From Paramyrothecium sp. XJ0827 (taxonomy: Eukaryota; Ascomycota; Sordariomycetes; Hypocreales; Stachybotryaceae), in assembly GCA_020881915.1 (NCBI GenBank), contig JAJFPB010000005.1:2170001-2234000 (forward strand): 64,000 nt of DNA, read 5' to 3'. This document shows positions 44,906 through 54,646 of the stretch, piece by piece. Position numbers and translations under genes: made by a program. Each line of letters starts with the position of its first letter. The first letter of the stretch is position 1. The notes beneath the pieces were generated by a model that saw nothing but the letters and a program-made list of their open reading frames with translations, ran no database searches and was not told the origin of the DNA.

Positions 44906-45736
44906 TTAGGCCACTTCCCCTTCCTCGGGCACTCTGTTGTTCCCCAAACGAGACTCTCTTGATATTACCAGAGCCAAGTACGTAATATCAAGAGAGAGGA
45001 ATCCAGGGTTACCAGCTGCGCGGTCAGGTCCTATATAGTGGTGCCTGCCGCAGAAGTTGGCACTGCCGTCGACCCAGTGGTAGCCATAGCTGTACTCCTT
45101 GGTCGCGCCGTTCCACCAGTCGGAACAGCCCGAGACGTACCAGCCGCAGATGTGTGTGATGGCTTCAAAGCGTTGAGCAGCCTCATGGCTGTAGCAGTTG
45201 CGGTGCCTGGGGTTATGGTTGAAAAGGCAGAAGAAGGCGGCGACGCGTTGAGTCCCATGACCCGTAAAGGCCGCAGATGTGATGGCCTACACCGAAACTC
45301 TTACCGCTACCGCACTCGTTTTTGAGCATCCGGACAGCGTCATCAGTCCATCCATGGTTCATGTGTTGGTGGGCGCCGCACTGCTCGGCTCTCCCACGTT
45401 AGCGGTTGCCCTTCCTCAATATCAATGGTGCGCAGACCCCTGGGCTAGCTTGGGAACATCACTTACATCATGGCCCCAGTCACGCTTGGCGAGCGTAGCG
45501 CCACCGGCACGCTCTGGCAAGTCAACGGAGGCGCCGCCATCGAGGTCGCGCATATCGAGACTCTCAAGGCGGGTGTGCACGGCGACGCCGGACTAGTTGT
45601 AGTGAACCGAGTAGGCGCCGTCGGGAATGTCCTCGGGGACGGTGAAGCCGTCTTCGGGGGTGCCTCTGGCAGTGAAAACGTCGGCTGCGGCGCCGAGGGC
45701 GACAAGGCCAGAGAGGATGATGGATGAGGCACGCAT
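44906..45736 (-). pseudogene. Disrupted gene for a small secreted cysteine-rich protein
   Basis: From an ATG at 45736 the frame gives a clear signal peptide (MRASSIILSGLVALGAAA) and a propeptide-like region. Codon 48 is TAG (45595-45593). Beyond it the same frame continues with coding character for 42 codons and reaches a Lys-Arg (Kex2-type) site at codons 84-85. It then meets a good intron (45466-45381: GTAAGT donor, GCTAAC branch, GCAG acceptor). The next exon starts in phase with a Cys. A second, weaker intron (45261-45207) is needed to reach a downstream Cys-, Trp- and Tyr-rich segment ending FCGR at 45044. The frame has no natural-looking stop there and runs on to 44906. The function of the parent family is unknown to me. 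A sequencing error at codon 48 is the main alternative. Confidence 0.55.
44954..44996. repeat. Perfect 15-bp inverted repeat (hairpin) with 13-nt loop
   Basis: The arms at 44954-44968 (CTCTCTTGATATTAC) and 44982-44996 (GTAATATCAAGAGAG) are exact reverse complements. The hairpin lies at the 3' side of the disrupted secreted-protein gene. It has no T-run after it and is not a bacterial-type terminator. Confidence 0.95.
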
Positions 45737-47448
45737 GTTGAGCGATTGTTCGGTATGTCCGGCTTGATAAGTCGAAGAGGGCTTTTGGTAAAGTCTAAGG
45801 GCTGGGTGAATGTGATGGGGATCTAGTGCTTGTAAACTCTGAAGTCTGAAGAGGAGGAGACTACTGACTTCACTCGAGAGGTCTTCCTGGCTTTTATAGA
45901 TGGATTCTGGCATCAAGATGCCCAAAGCTCTTACTTCCCATTATGCCTGCTGCGCAATGAAGTCTACATATTCGATACCTTCCAAGCCTTCGTGCTTCAA
46001 ACGGCTTGTGATGGTTGCATTGTGATGACCGTGGGATTTTCTCCCTTGGCCACACAGCAAGGCCGTGATGCCAGGCCCCAATGATGGAATTGTTGCAGAT
46101 TCAAACATACCGCCGTAGGCGTGCGGCGCAGTGTAGATTCTGTAAGGCACAATCACAAGCGCAACTCTGCCCGGGAGCCAACGGAGGTTGGAGACAGAGA
46201 AGAGAGGCAACATCCTGGTCAAGCTTACGCGTTTCCACCATCAGAAGTTCCGGTAGCGACACACCTGGCACGAGTCGAGAGGAAATCTTCTGATCTAGCG
46301 AGATGCCAGTGCAATAAAGTCGACATTCAGTTCTCTGCTCTAAGACGTCAGCGGCACCACAACTCAATCAAAGCATATAATGGAATCTTCATTATACTAT
46401 GCTGTAGGATAGGGTTTATTCTCATGCAGATAGCTGGCCGCGTATCCCGACGAGAAATCTTGGACAGGAAACAATGGGCTTGCAACATTCCCAGAATGGA
46501 CCTTCAACTATCCTGCCAGGCACTTTTGCTATCGGCGTCTTTCTGCTTGGGAGGACGCGAGCGGCACCTCAGTAGTTGTCGGCTCTATTCTCAGGCAAGG
46601 CTGCCTGACCATGCTGATTAGACTCACCTACATATCAGCCGCTGCAGCTGCTAGTAATAGCTATACTGTGATCGTATAGAGCTTGGCTTGTTTGCAAATC
46701 CGTGGGATAAAATCAAACATCCAGGATGGAGCATCACTTCACACCTTGTCCAACGCCTGCATCTAGCGCCCGCACCGATCAAAAATAGCTTGCCCGACTG
46801 AAGATTTGCATTGCAGACTTGGGAGCTGGGGCTTGGCACTTGGTAGAAGTTGAGGATCTTTTGCTCTCCTCTTACGCAGCTGCTCAACGCAACGGCAGTT
46901 TGGTGTAGCCCGTGAGATTATGCCGCTTTGCCAAGCAATCCATAGCCACACGCATCCTATGCGCAATCACTTTTTTTTCTACCAATAAATGCTGTCGTTT
47001 CAAGGTTCATGCACGACCTAAACTCAATGCGAGCAATCAGGGTGGCAACGAACCCCTTTTGGGATCGCGTTCAATACCCTATTCAGACGACTGCGTATGT
47101 TACGGGGAATAATCGCACCGACATAGGCACCTTTGTTTGTGTAACTGCACTTTTGTAACATCTTCTGATCTTATCTCGACCCCACAAGGGTACAGATCCA
47201 ACACATGGGCAAATACGCTATACCCACATCCTCTCTCGTTAGAATATGACAGGCGATTAAGAAGCCTGGTGCCCAGATGTGATCTAATCAGAGCTAGAGC
47301 CGGGACGTTTCAGTTGTACCACTCTCATCTTCAAGGACTATTCATTTCATACATGCATGAATCGTTATCGTAGCCAGCTATATCTTACAAAAATCCAAGC
47401 CCACCTTGTCTGTCCGTCACAGCCTTCATGGATCAGTAATTCGAATGC
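45737..47448. other. Gene-poor region between secreted-protein relic and catalase 3' end
   Basis: Scattered short frames only, none with a domain or convincing exon structure. Part of it must be the promoter of the relic gene, and the right end is the catalase 3' flank. Confidence 0.5.
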
Positions 47449-49108
47449 TTACTTGACAAGCTTTTCCGTCTGCTCCTTGATAGCATTGCCCAATGCCTGA
47501 TCCACTCTGGAGAACATGGCGTAGGTCCGGTTGCGGGTATCCGTGTGTGCTCCGGACAAATGTCCGGCAACATTGCTCACATAGTTCTCTTGTTGACCAG
47601 GCGTCCGTCCAAGGACATCCCACAGGCCCTTGGCCTGAACGAAGTCGTCGTCGTTGATCTCCTGGAACAGCTCCTCAACGGCCTTGCCTGACCACTGTTC
47701 GTGTGTGGCAGTTGCCTTGACGGGCTTGTACGTCAACTGACGGTAAGACGAGGGATAACTATCCAGTTGTTAGTTTCATGAGCTTCGTGACATTGTAAAG
47801 AGAGAAGGGACTTACGCAGGCTCTGAACCGTAGTTGCCGTTGATGTTCATGGCACCGTCTCGCTGGAAAGGGTTGAAGGCCTTAAGGGGTGAGTTCACAG
47901 GAATCTGCTGATAGTTCACACCTAGACGGTGGCGGTGGGTGTCGGGGTAGGAGAACAGTCGTGACTGTAGGACAGGGTCGGCCGAGGGCTCGACACCGGG
48001 CACCAGGTGAGAGGGCGAAAAGGCGACCTGCTCAATCTCGGCAAAGTAGTTCTCGACATTGCGGTTGAGCGTCAGCTTGCCGAAGGGTCGCAGGGGCACC
48101 TCCTTCTGCGGCCAGACCTTGGTCAGGTCAAAGATATTCCAGCGGAACTTCTCGGCCTGCTCTGGAGTCAAGACCTGGACGTAAACGGTCCAGCTGGGAT
48201 AGTCGCCCTTCTGGATGGCCTCGAAAAGGTCCTGGGTGTTCCAGTCTGGATTCTCCGAGGCCATCTTGCCGGCCTCGTCGTTTGTGAATGTCTTGTTGCC
48301 CTGGTCGGTCTTCAGGTGAACCTGAGTGTAGACATAGGAGCCATCGGGCTTGGTCCACTTGTGGGTGTGGCCGGAGTAGCCATTCATGTGCCTGTAGGAG
48401 TAGGGCGTGCCGCGGTCGGAGAAGAGATGCATGACTTGGTGAATAGCCTCCTGGTGGGTGGACAGGTAGTCCCAAAACATGGTGGCATCCTTGAGGTTCG
48501 TCTGTGGGTTGCGCTTCTGGGTGTGGATGAAGAGAGGGAAGTTTGTGGGATCGCGAAGGAAGAAGACGGGGGTGTTGTTGTAGACCCAGTCCCAGTTGCC
48601 CTCCTCGGTGTAGAACTTGACGGCGAAGCCTCGAGGATCGCGAGCAGTGTCGGCGGAGCCCTTCTCGCCACCAACGGTGGAAAAGCGAGCAACTGCCTTG
48701 GTCTTCTTGCCAACGGTGTTGAGCATGTCGATGGACGTCAGGTCGCTAATGTCGTGGGTAACCTCGAACTCGCCGTAGGCACCAGCGCCCTTAGCATGGA
48801 CCACACGCTCGGGAATGCGTTCGCCTAATGAGATCAATGTTAGCAGAGGTGCTCTGCGACAACATTTGTTGGCTCGTGCTTCTAGAAGCGCTGCTTTGCG
48901 GAGGAGTTGGGGACAACCCGGGCTCAGGCTACGTACGGTCAAAGTGAGCGAGAAGGTCAATCAGGTGGAAGTCCTGGAGCAGCAATGGGCCCATGGGACC
49001 GGGGCGCTGCCATGCCGAGGGATTGTGAACAGGAGCGCCGTTCGAGGTAGTATAAACCGGCTTCTCATTGTACCGCAAGGTAGACGGTGTTGAATCGTTG
49101 GCGACCAT
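47449..49108 (-). CDS. Small-subunit monofunctional haem catalase
   Basis: Three exons (49108-48937, 48824-47816, 47758-47449; introns 112 and 57 nt) give 496 residues, the small-subunit size. The enzyme decomposes hydrogen peroxide. The active-site His is at about residue 67 ([16 protein letters not shown]), the distal Asn is in [13 protein letters not shown] (about 140-141), and the haem-ligand Tyr is at about 350 in [14 protein letters not shown]. Other family marks are [21 protein letters not shown] and [12 protein letters not shown]. There is no signal peptide and the end EKLVK is not a classical peroxisomal signal, so a cytosolic location is possible. A TATATATA box lies about 185 bp upstream of the ATG. 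Confidence 0.95.
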
Positions 49109-49291
49109 TTTGGCAAGGCAAGCGAGCAAACTTAGTGTTGGCCCACAGAAGTCGGGGAGGAGACTTGGGTGAGAGCAAGAGAAGAGCAGTCGACAGCACT
49201 GAAGAGTGGGACACGAGCTTGAAGGAAGATATGCAAATCGAGGGTGAGCAGATGGTCCAAGAGAAGGGCAGAAAGCAGGACACGCCGTGGG

Positions 49292-49299
49292 TATATATA
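49292..49299 (-). promoter_or_regulatory. TATA box of the catalase gene
   Basis: TATATATA lies 184-191 bp upstream of the catalase ATG. It is one of the few clear TATA elements in the window and fits an inducible stress gene. Confidence 0.5.
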
Positions 49300-49359
49300 G
49301 GTAGGGAGGGCGGCAAACCCGTTTTCTGTTGTTGAGATGCGGCACTTGCCAGTAGCTTA

Positions 49360-49382
49360 GGTGCAGGTGCAGGTGCAGGTGC
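49360..49382. repeat. Hexanucleotide repeat (GGTGCA)n in the catalase upstream region
   Basis: Three full GGTGCA units plus a partial fourth lie about 250-275 bp upstream of the catalase ATG. Confidence 0.9.
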
Positions 49383-50383
49383 GGCACCTTGTTAGCTTGC
49401 GGCAGGGCAATGGGCGGGTACAAACGACCGGCCCGGGCAACATGTTGAAGGTGGAGCAGAATCACGGCCTCTTTTCAAGGAGGCAAGATTGATTACCATT
49501 CTGCATGCCTGCCAGACCTCCGAAAGCCTCGGGTCTCCGAAGCGGTGCTTCTTGTTTCTTGCCACCCAGACGGCTGCACAAGTTGAAGAATTTCTACGCG
49601 GCTTGTTGAGTTAAACTGGGTCAGTACCTCTCTCCGCCCGCGCGCCCGGTTGTCAAGCACGTTGCGTGCCAGGCACACAATGGGGGGTCTGGCTGGTAGG
49701 CACTATGACATATGTCTGCAGAAAACGCTAGGCCTACCTTTGGATCGGTCGGCACACGCATCGGGCCCCTGCTTCGCCGCTGGGCGGCCAATGAGAGGCA
49801 GGCCGATGACAAGCCGGGTCCTTGGTTGTGGGATCTGACCATTTCCTGGGCCCCGGAGCCGGTGGCTGGGTCCCACATCGTGGAAGAAAAAAAAGGTCAC
49901 CGGAACGGAATCGCTTGGAACTGTAATGTTTGTAAGGCAAAGCCAAGAAGAGACGACACCCCAAAGAATATCATCTAGCTCCCCATGGAAGAATTGCAAG
50001 ATCAAGCATCTGTAGGCCAACTTGATGGGTACAAGGCAAGGGACCCATAGTCCTACCTGCACCGACCATTCTTCCCTGCCTACCGTATCGGTAGACGATG
50101 GCGTGCCCCTCCTTGCCTGCTGCCCTGCTGCCCGAGACGTCATTTCCCCAAAGCGGTAGCATCGTGGCATGGACCAGTCTCTACATGTAAGACTCGAGCA
50201 TAGCAAAATTGTGAATCTCTGCCCCTCCCACTGCAAGCAAACGCATCAGAACAATGTGCTCTAGATTTGTAAAAGCACGCCCGGATTGGTCAGCCCTGTC
50301 GTCATGTTCAACTGCACCCAACCCACTCCCTCCGATCCATCTCACACATACCTTCCTTACCTTCTCTCACAACACTCACTCTT

Positions 50384-50864
50384 ATGTCTCGATCGTCACC
50401 CCGTAGCTGGTACAATCCGAATCTGAAGCCCGTAGAGAATCTAGCACGACGACAACCCCCACTTCCCTCGTCAATTTTTCTTGATAGAGTACAAGCCTGC
50501 ATCTGCACGGCGACCTGGTCGCAAACCTACCAGACTGGGGAAGTGGACGATGCAAAAGCTGCTCGCCCGCCTTCCGAAGCCTCTGGCAACTCGGTCGCCG
50601 ATTGTGCCGCCACAACCGGATAACGCCAATCTATACAATCTGAAGCTTCGCGCAGACGTGAGAACCGCGCATATCACAAGTGAAGACGCTGCGTCATCGC
50701 TTCCGCCGGAGTTACGAGCAGCCATCCATCCATCCACCTGTACTAACTCCTACACCGAGAAGCTCGGCGAGGTGATACGCAAGATGGCAGAGCACTTTCA
50801 TCACGGCCCAAATCCCCTGCATGAATCACGCCATGTGCTTGCCACGTTTCGCGCCGGCGATTGA
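50384..50864 (+). CDS. Possible small gene of unknown function
   Basis: The proposal is an ATG at 50384 after a CT-rich leader, a 19-nt first exon, an intron 50403-50487 (GTAGCT donor, TTGATAG acceptor) and exon 50488-50864, totalling 131 residues. The second exon has coding-like codon choice and a plausible soluble sequence (TSEDAASSLPPELRAAIHP, EKLGEVIRKMAEHFHHGP). It has no signal peptide or membrane segment and I do not recognise the family. The donor is weak. Alternatively translation may start at the internal ATG at 50550, or the frame may be spurious. Confidence 0.35.
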
Positions 50865-52962
50865 ACGCGTTTCGAATCACGTAACCGTGTCCGTCTCTGA
50901 TTTGGAATTCTCTGAGTCACGTCCATGGCGCGCTGTCACCTGCCTTGCCCCACCGCCGAAAAGCGGAGGGCGATGCCGCAACCTTCTCCCTCGCCTCCGC
51001 TATTCCGCCGCACGGCAGACGGTGGCGGCCGCTCCGGCACAACTCGTAGGTCCCTCATGCACAACTCCCTAAGGTACTATGCAAGGTGACGAAGTACCCT
51101 GCCAACGTTTGCCAAAAACGCTACTTCTTAACTCTTGAAGCACTTGGAGAAATAATTGAGACAATCACAACGGCCTAAGGTGGATATTTGGTGAACAATT
51201 TTCTTGTTCCAATTAACTAATACTGCAGCTACAGGACAACGAGCAGGGACAATTTTCTTCGCAGCAGTGGGCTTGCCCTTGTGCTAGGTTCAGCCTCCTG
51301 GGCGTCATCCTACACCCCCTCCTCACATGTTTAGTCCAGCATCTCAACAGCATCCAAGTCTCTTTTCCCAACCAGGAGTGGCACCGAACATGAGCCAGCG
51401 CATGTTCGCGTGCCCAACTTGGAGCTAGATTCCGTTCACCGGCGCCGAGCGTGGGAGAACTAAGCTGCCCACACCCAGTCCTGATGACGATATCCTCGTA
51501 GGGAGATGAACCTACTGGTCACCTCAAATAACCCCCACCCCCCATTGGTGTTTGCCTGTTCCCTGCCAAGTTATGCCTCGTTCCGAACTCCACGAGTCCG
51601 AATGTTTTGGGCGTGTCGCCCGGGCCCTGGCTAGCAGAAGCCCGTGACCACCGAGTTCACTCGACTCGCGAAGCGGCGCAAGGCCTTGGAACGGTACAAG
51701 GAGGGACCATGGGAGGGGGGTCACCGAGGTATGACGGCAAGTTGAGCGGAGGCTCCTCGAAGTCTCTGCTCAGCAGAGGGACTCGAGGCGCCTGCCAACA
51801 GCTCATAGCTTCACATTCCTCTTAGTATTGTCTCGTGTGGAGCAATACGTAGAACCTGCCAGTTGATGCGAGCGTCAGCCGGAACTATCGCAGATAGTCC
51901 AAGGCTCGCTGCATTTGTCGTGTACGAAAAACGGCCCTGATACGGAGTAGCCAGGCAATACAATCCTGTTGAAAGCCGACATCCAGATAAAATCGCTGAA
52001 GCGAAGAAGCCTTGTAGTGAACCGCCATATGGCGCGAGACAAAGGCCAGTACCGGCATCAAGTCGGCAGTGGTTGCTTTTCAAGTCCATGGCAGATCATA
52101 TCACTAACTCATGAAGAGGCGTTCATTTCGTTCGATTCAGTCGTGGGGTCGTAATCGTGGTCGTTATTCGTTCGTCAGACAGAGTCGAAAGCGAAGGTCA
52201 GGGAGGCCTCTCTCAACGAGTGGTTTTTCCAACAAAGGAAACCAGGACGCGAAAGACCTCCTCTTGCCGTATTAAGTGTAAAATGCCCTTCGCAAGAAAG
52301 CTGGGCGGAATGGGGAAAAGGCAATGAGAATGAAAGGGTTTCTGTCTCGGTCACAGCCGAGCCGGGTGCATTGCTGCGTTGTTCCTCTTATCTTTGACCC
52401 AAAGGAAAAGAAAAAAAATTAAACAAAAGAGTAAAGAAAGGAAATGTGAGTGAGAGGTTGACAGCAAGCTGCTGGTTAATCAGAAGTCCCTGCTACGTCG
52501 CTGTGAAAAATGCGACCAAAAGCCCGCCCTGGATCCTGCCGTGATATGGTGGTGGTATATGCAATGAAACAACCCAGAGACCGAGCTAGCGGTTGTGGTA
52601 CGACGAAAATGCGCCTCCTGGAGAGACCCGAAATACAGAGCAAGGTGGGGAGTGGCAGATGTTGAAACCAAAACGCGCGCTTGCTGTGTTGCTGAGAGAA
52701 TAAAGAAAGGGAAAAGGGGAAAGATTAACGGAAGAATTGAGTGGATATCCTTGACGAGAAGTTCGAACTCCGATCCCGATGCAAAAAACAAGAAAACGCC
52801 AAATATGCCCTTTGAAAAGGTGTGCTCTATGCCGCCACGGCCGCCAATATGATGCCTTTAAACTTTTTGGTCTCCAGGAAGCGCAGTGTGAGGGTGCTGG
52901 CGAGCAGTTTAGGATGAGGTCGTTACCACGGGATAGCTATCCCCAGAAGCGGGCGCTGGTTG
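50865..52962. other. 2.1-kb region without a supported gene
   Basis: Mixed composition with only short frames. A GGTACT element occurs near 51073 and purine-rich DNA at 52400-52440. The right end is the 3' flank of the unknown 340-residue gene. Confidence 0.5.
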
Positions 52963-53985
52963 TCACATGATGGTGGCATACTCCTGGTAACGATCCCAAC
53001 CAAAACCGCCCATGCCCATGCCGATACTGATTCCGCATTGCGACGGTGCCAGCATGCTTGGCAAGGGCAGAGCCGGAATCGGCGCTGTAACCTCGGGCAT
53101 GCTGAAGAAGTAGCCGTGTGTGGTTTGAGGCTGGCTAAAGGCTTGAATGGGAGACGGGAGCTGGACTTCGCTCATTGCCATGCTGGGCCAAATAGGCGTG
53201 CTACCCGAGTCGACCGAGGAAGCGACGCTGGGACTTGATGGAAGGACCCTCCACGCATCCACTGCAGTGAGGCTGGTGGGGATGGTCGGTTGAGACCACA
53301 TGGCATTGGCGGGAGAGCTGGGCAACAGAGGTGGCTGACGAACCACGTCGACAACGCGGGGCGGAGGAGGCAACAGAGGCTTCATCAAATTGAAGATGTT
53401 TGTCTTGACCTCGTCGCTCTTACCGCAAAGCAGCTCGCCAACACCATCCTCCTCGAGGCCTTCCAGAGCGGAGACGTGGGTGCGGTAGACGAACTTGTTG
53501 ATGGCCTGGACGAAGTCGTCGTGGAGCTTCTTGCATTGCTGCTCCTTCTCGGACCATTCGTAGGTGTTAGCCTTGGCGTCGACGCAGTGAATCTCCCGGT
53601 GGTACTCGACGAGGGCGTCAATAGAATCCGTGGTAAGCTTGAAGGCGACCTCATTCCGTAAGACCATGTCGACGTGGACGATGTAAGCCTCGATGTGGAT
53701 GAGCTGATGGTGGAAAAGGTGCTCCATGGGGTCTTGGGGCATGTCGGCTTCAGGGACCTTGGGCAACATGATCGAGGCGAGAGTCCAGATGGCATTGGGC
53801 GAGGACAGAGTCTCGGTCAGACATCTTTGATGTTGAGGAACGCTGTTGAGAGGGCGCTTGACACGGTTGATGCGTTTCAAGGTCTGCGTCAACCAGGGCT
53901 CAACCTTTGAACCAAGAACAACATTGACCGAAGAGGCTCTGGGAGCAAAAGCGGCGGCCGAAGCCGGTAGTAGTTGCACGGGCAT
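52963..53985 (-). CDS. Conserved-looking protein of unknown function, 340 residues
   Basis: A single exon starts at ATG 53985 (MPVQLLPASAAAFAPRASSV). Residues ~1-200 look like a folded helical domain (PWLTQTLKRINRVKRPLN, MEHLFHHQLIHIEAYIVHVDMVLRN, EWSEKEQQCKKLHDDFVQAINKF). The rest is a Pro/Ser/Met-rich low-complexity tail (LLPPPPRVVDVV, GMGMGGFGWDRY). No signal peptide, membrane span or known motif is visible. The frame stays open upstream to 54438, but that part has a biased Ser/Leu/Pro/His composition from CT-rich DNA with no nearby ATG, typical of an untranslated leader. The family is not recognised. Confidence 0.7.
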   Translation of the reverse strand: MPVQLLPASAAAFAPRASSVNVVLGSKVEPWLTQTLKRINRVKRPLNSVPQHQRCLTETLSSPNAIWTLASIMLPKVPEADMPQDPMEHLFHHQLIHIEAYIVHVDMVLRNEVAFKLTTDSIDALVEYHREIHCVDAKANTYEWSEKEQQCKKLHDDFVQAINKFVYRTHVSALEGLEEDGVGELLCGKSDEVKTNIFNLMKPLLPPPPRVVDVVRQPPLLPSSPANAMWSQPTIPTSLTAVDAWRVLPSSPSVASSVDSGSTPIWPSMAMSEVQLPSPIQAFSQPQTTHGYFFSMPEVTAPIPALPLPSMLAPSQCGISIGMGMGGFGWDRYQEYATIM

Positions 53986-54615
53986 ATTTGTAGAGTGAGG
54001 GTTGTATAAGAAGGCGGATAGTGGGAACTTGTCGATGGATCGGGCTGCCGGGGACGGAAGGCAGTGGGGAACGAACAGGACTCGGTATAAATTAAGGAAA
54101 ACAAGGAGACGGGGCGAAGCAGGGAAACAGATGAGGTGTAGTTGGCGTATATCGGATCGCCTGCTAAGCTGCCGTAACCAAGGAAGAAGTGAACGACGGA
54201 CGATGACTCGTGAAGAAGAAAGGAAGAGAGGGAAAGACGGGAAGGAAGACGGAGGGTGGGTGGAGATATAACAGAAGTGAGAGGCGAAATGCCGAGTGTG
54301 CAAGCTGAGGTGTGTGTGTGAGAGCGAACCGACTGAGCCATGGCAAGGTGACTCGCTACGCAGGCAGACAGCGGCGGCGCCGGACAGTACTAGGTACCTG
54401 CACCGGGACGCCAACGTTACGTTCTGGAGCACCTGCAAGCTAATGCAGGTTGCGGGCTATGGCTAGGCGCTGTCAGCGCTGGTCGGTGGACGCCGTCCGG
54501 GATGCCTTTTTCCCTTCCCTGTGCAGCGCTGGGCCTCACGAAACGGGGCCCCCTCCCCCCTGTACAGAAGCAACAGTAAGGCAAGGCAAGGTAAGTCAAG
54601 GTGGGCTCTGCCGGT

Positions 54616-54646
54616 CTTGGACTTGGACTTGGACTTTGGACTTGGA
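54616..54646. repeat. Imperfect CTTGGA hexamer repeat
   Basis: Four to five units of CTTGGA with one extra T. Confidence 0.85.

Larger units (their letters stand above)
49109..50383. other. Catalase promoter side and upstream region of a possible small gene
   Basis: Besides the TATA box and hexamer repeat, the right end (about 50310-50383) is strongly CT-rich like a fungal 5' leader. No gene is seen on either strand. Confidence 0.5.

Noticed and set aside
48007..48828. 273-codon antisense frame inside the catalase gene
   Set aside because: Val/Leu/Gly-rich shadow of the conserved catalase exon.
52755..52785. GTTCGAACTCC resembling a tRNA B-box
   Set aside because: The upstream sequence does not fold into a cloverleaf and has no A-box.
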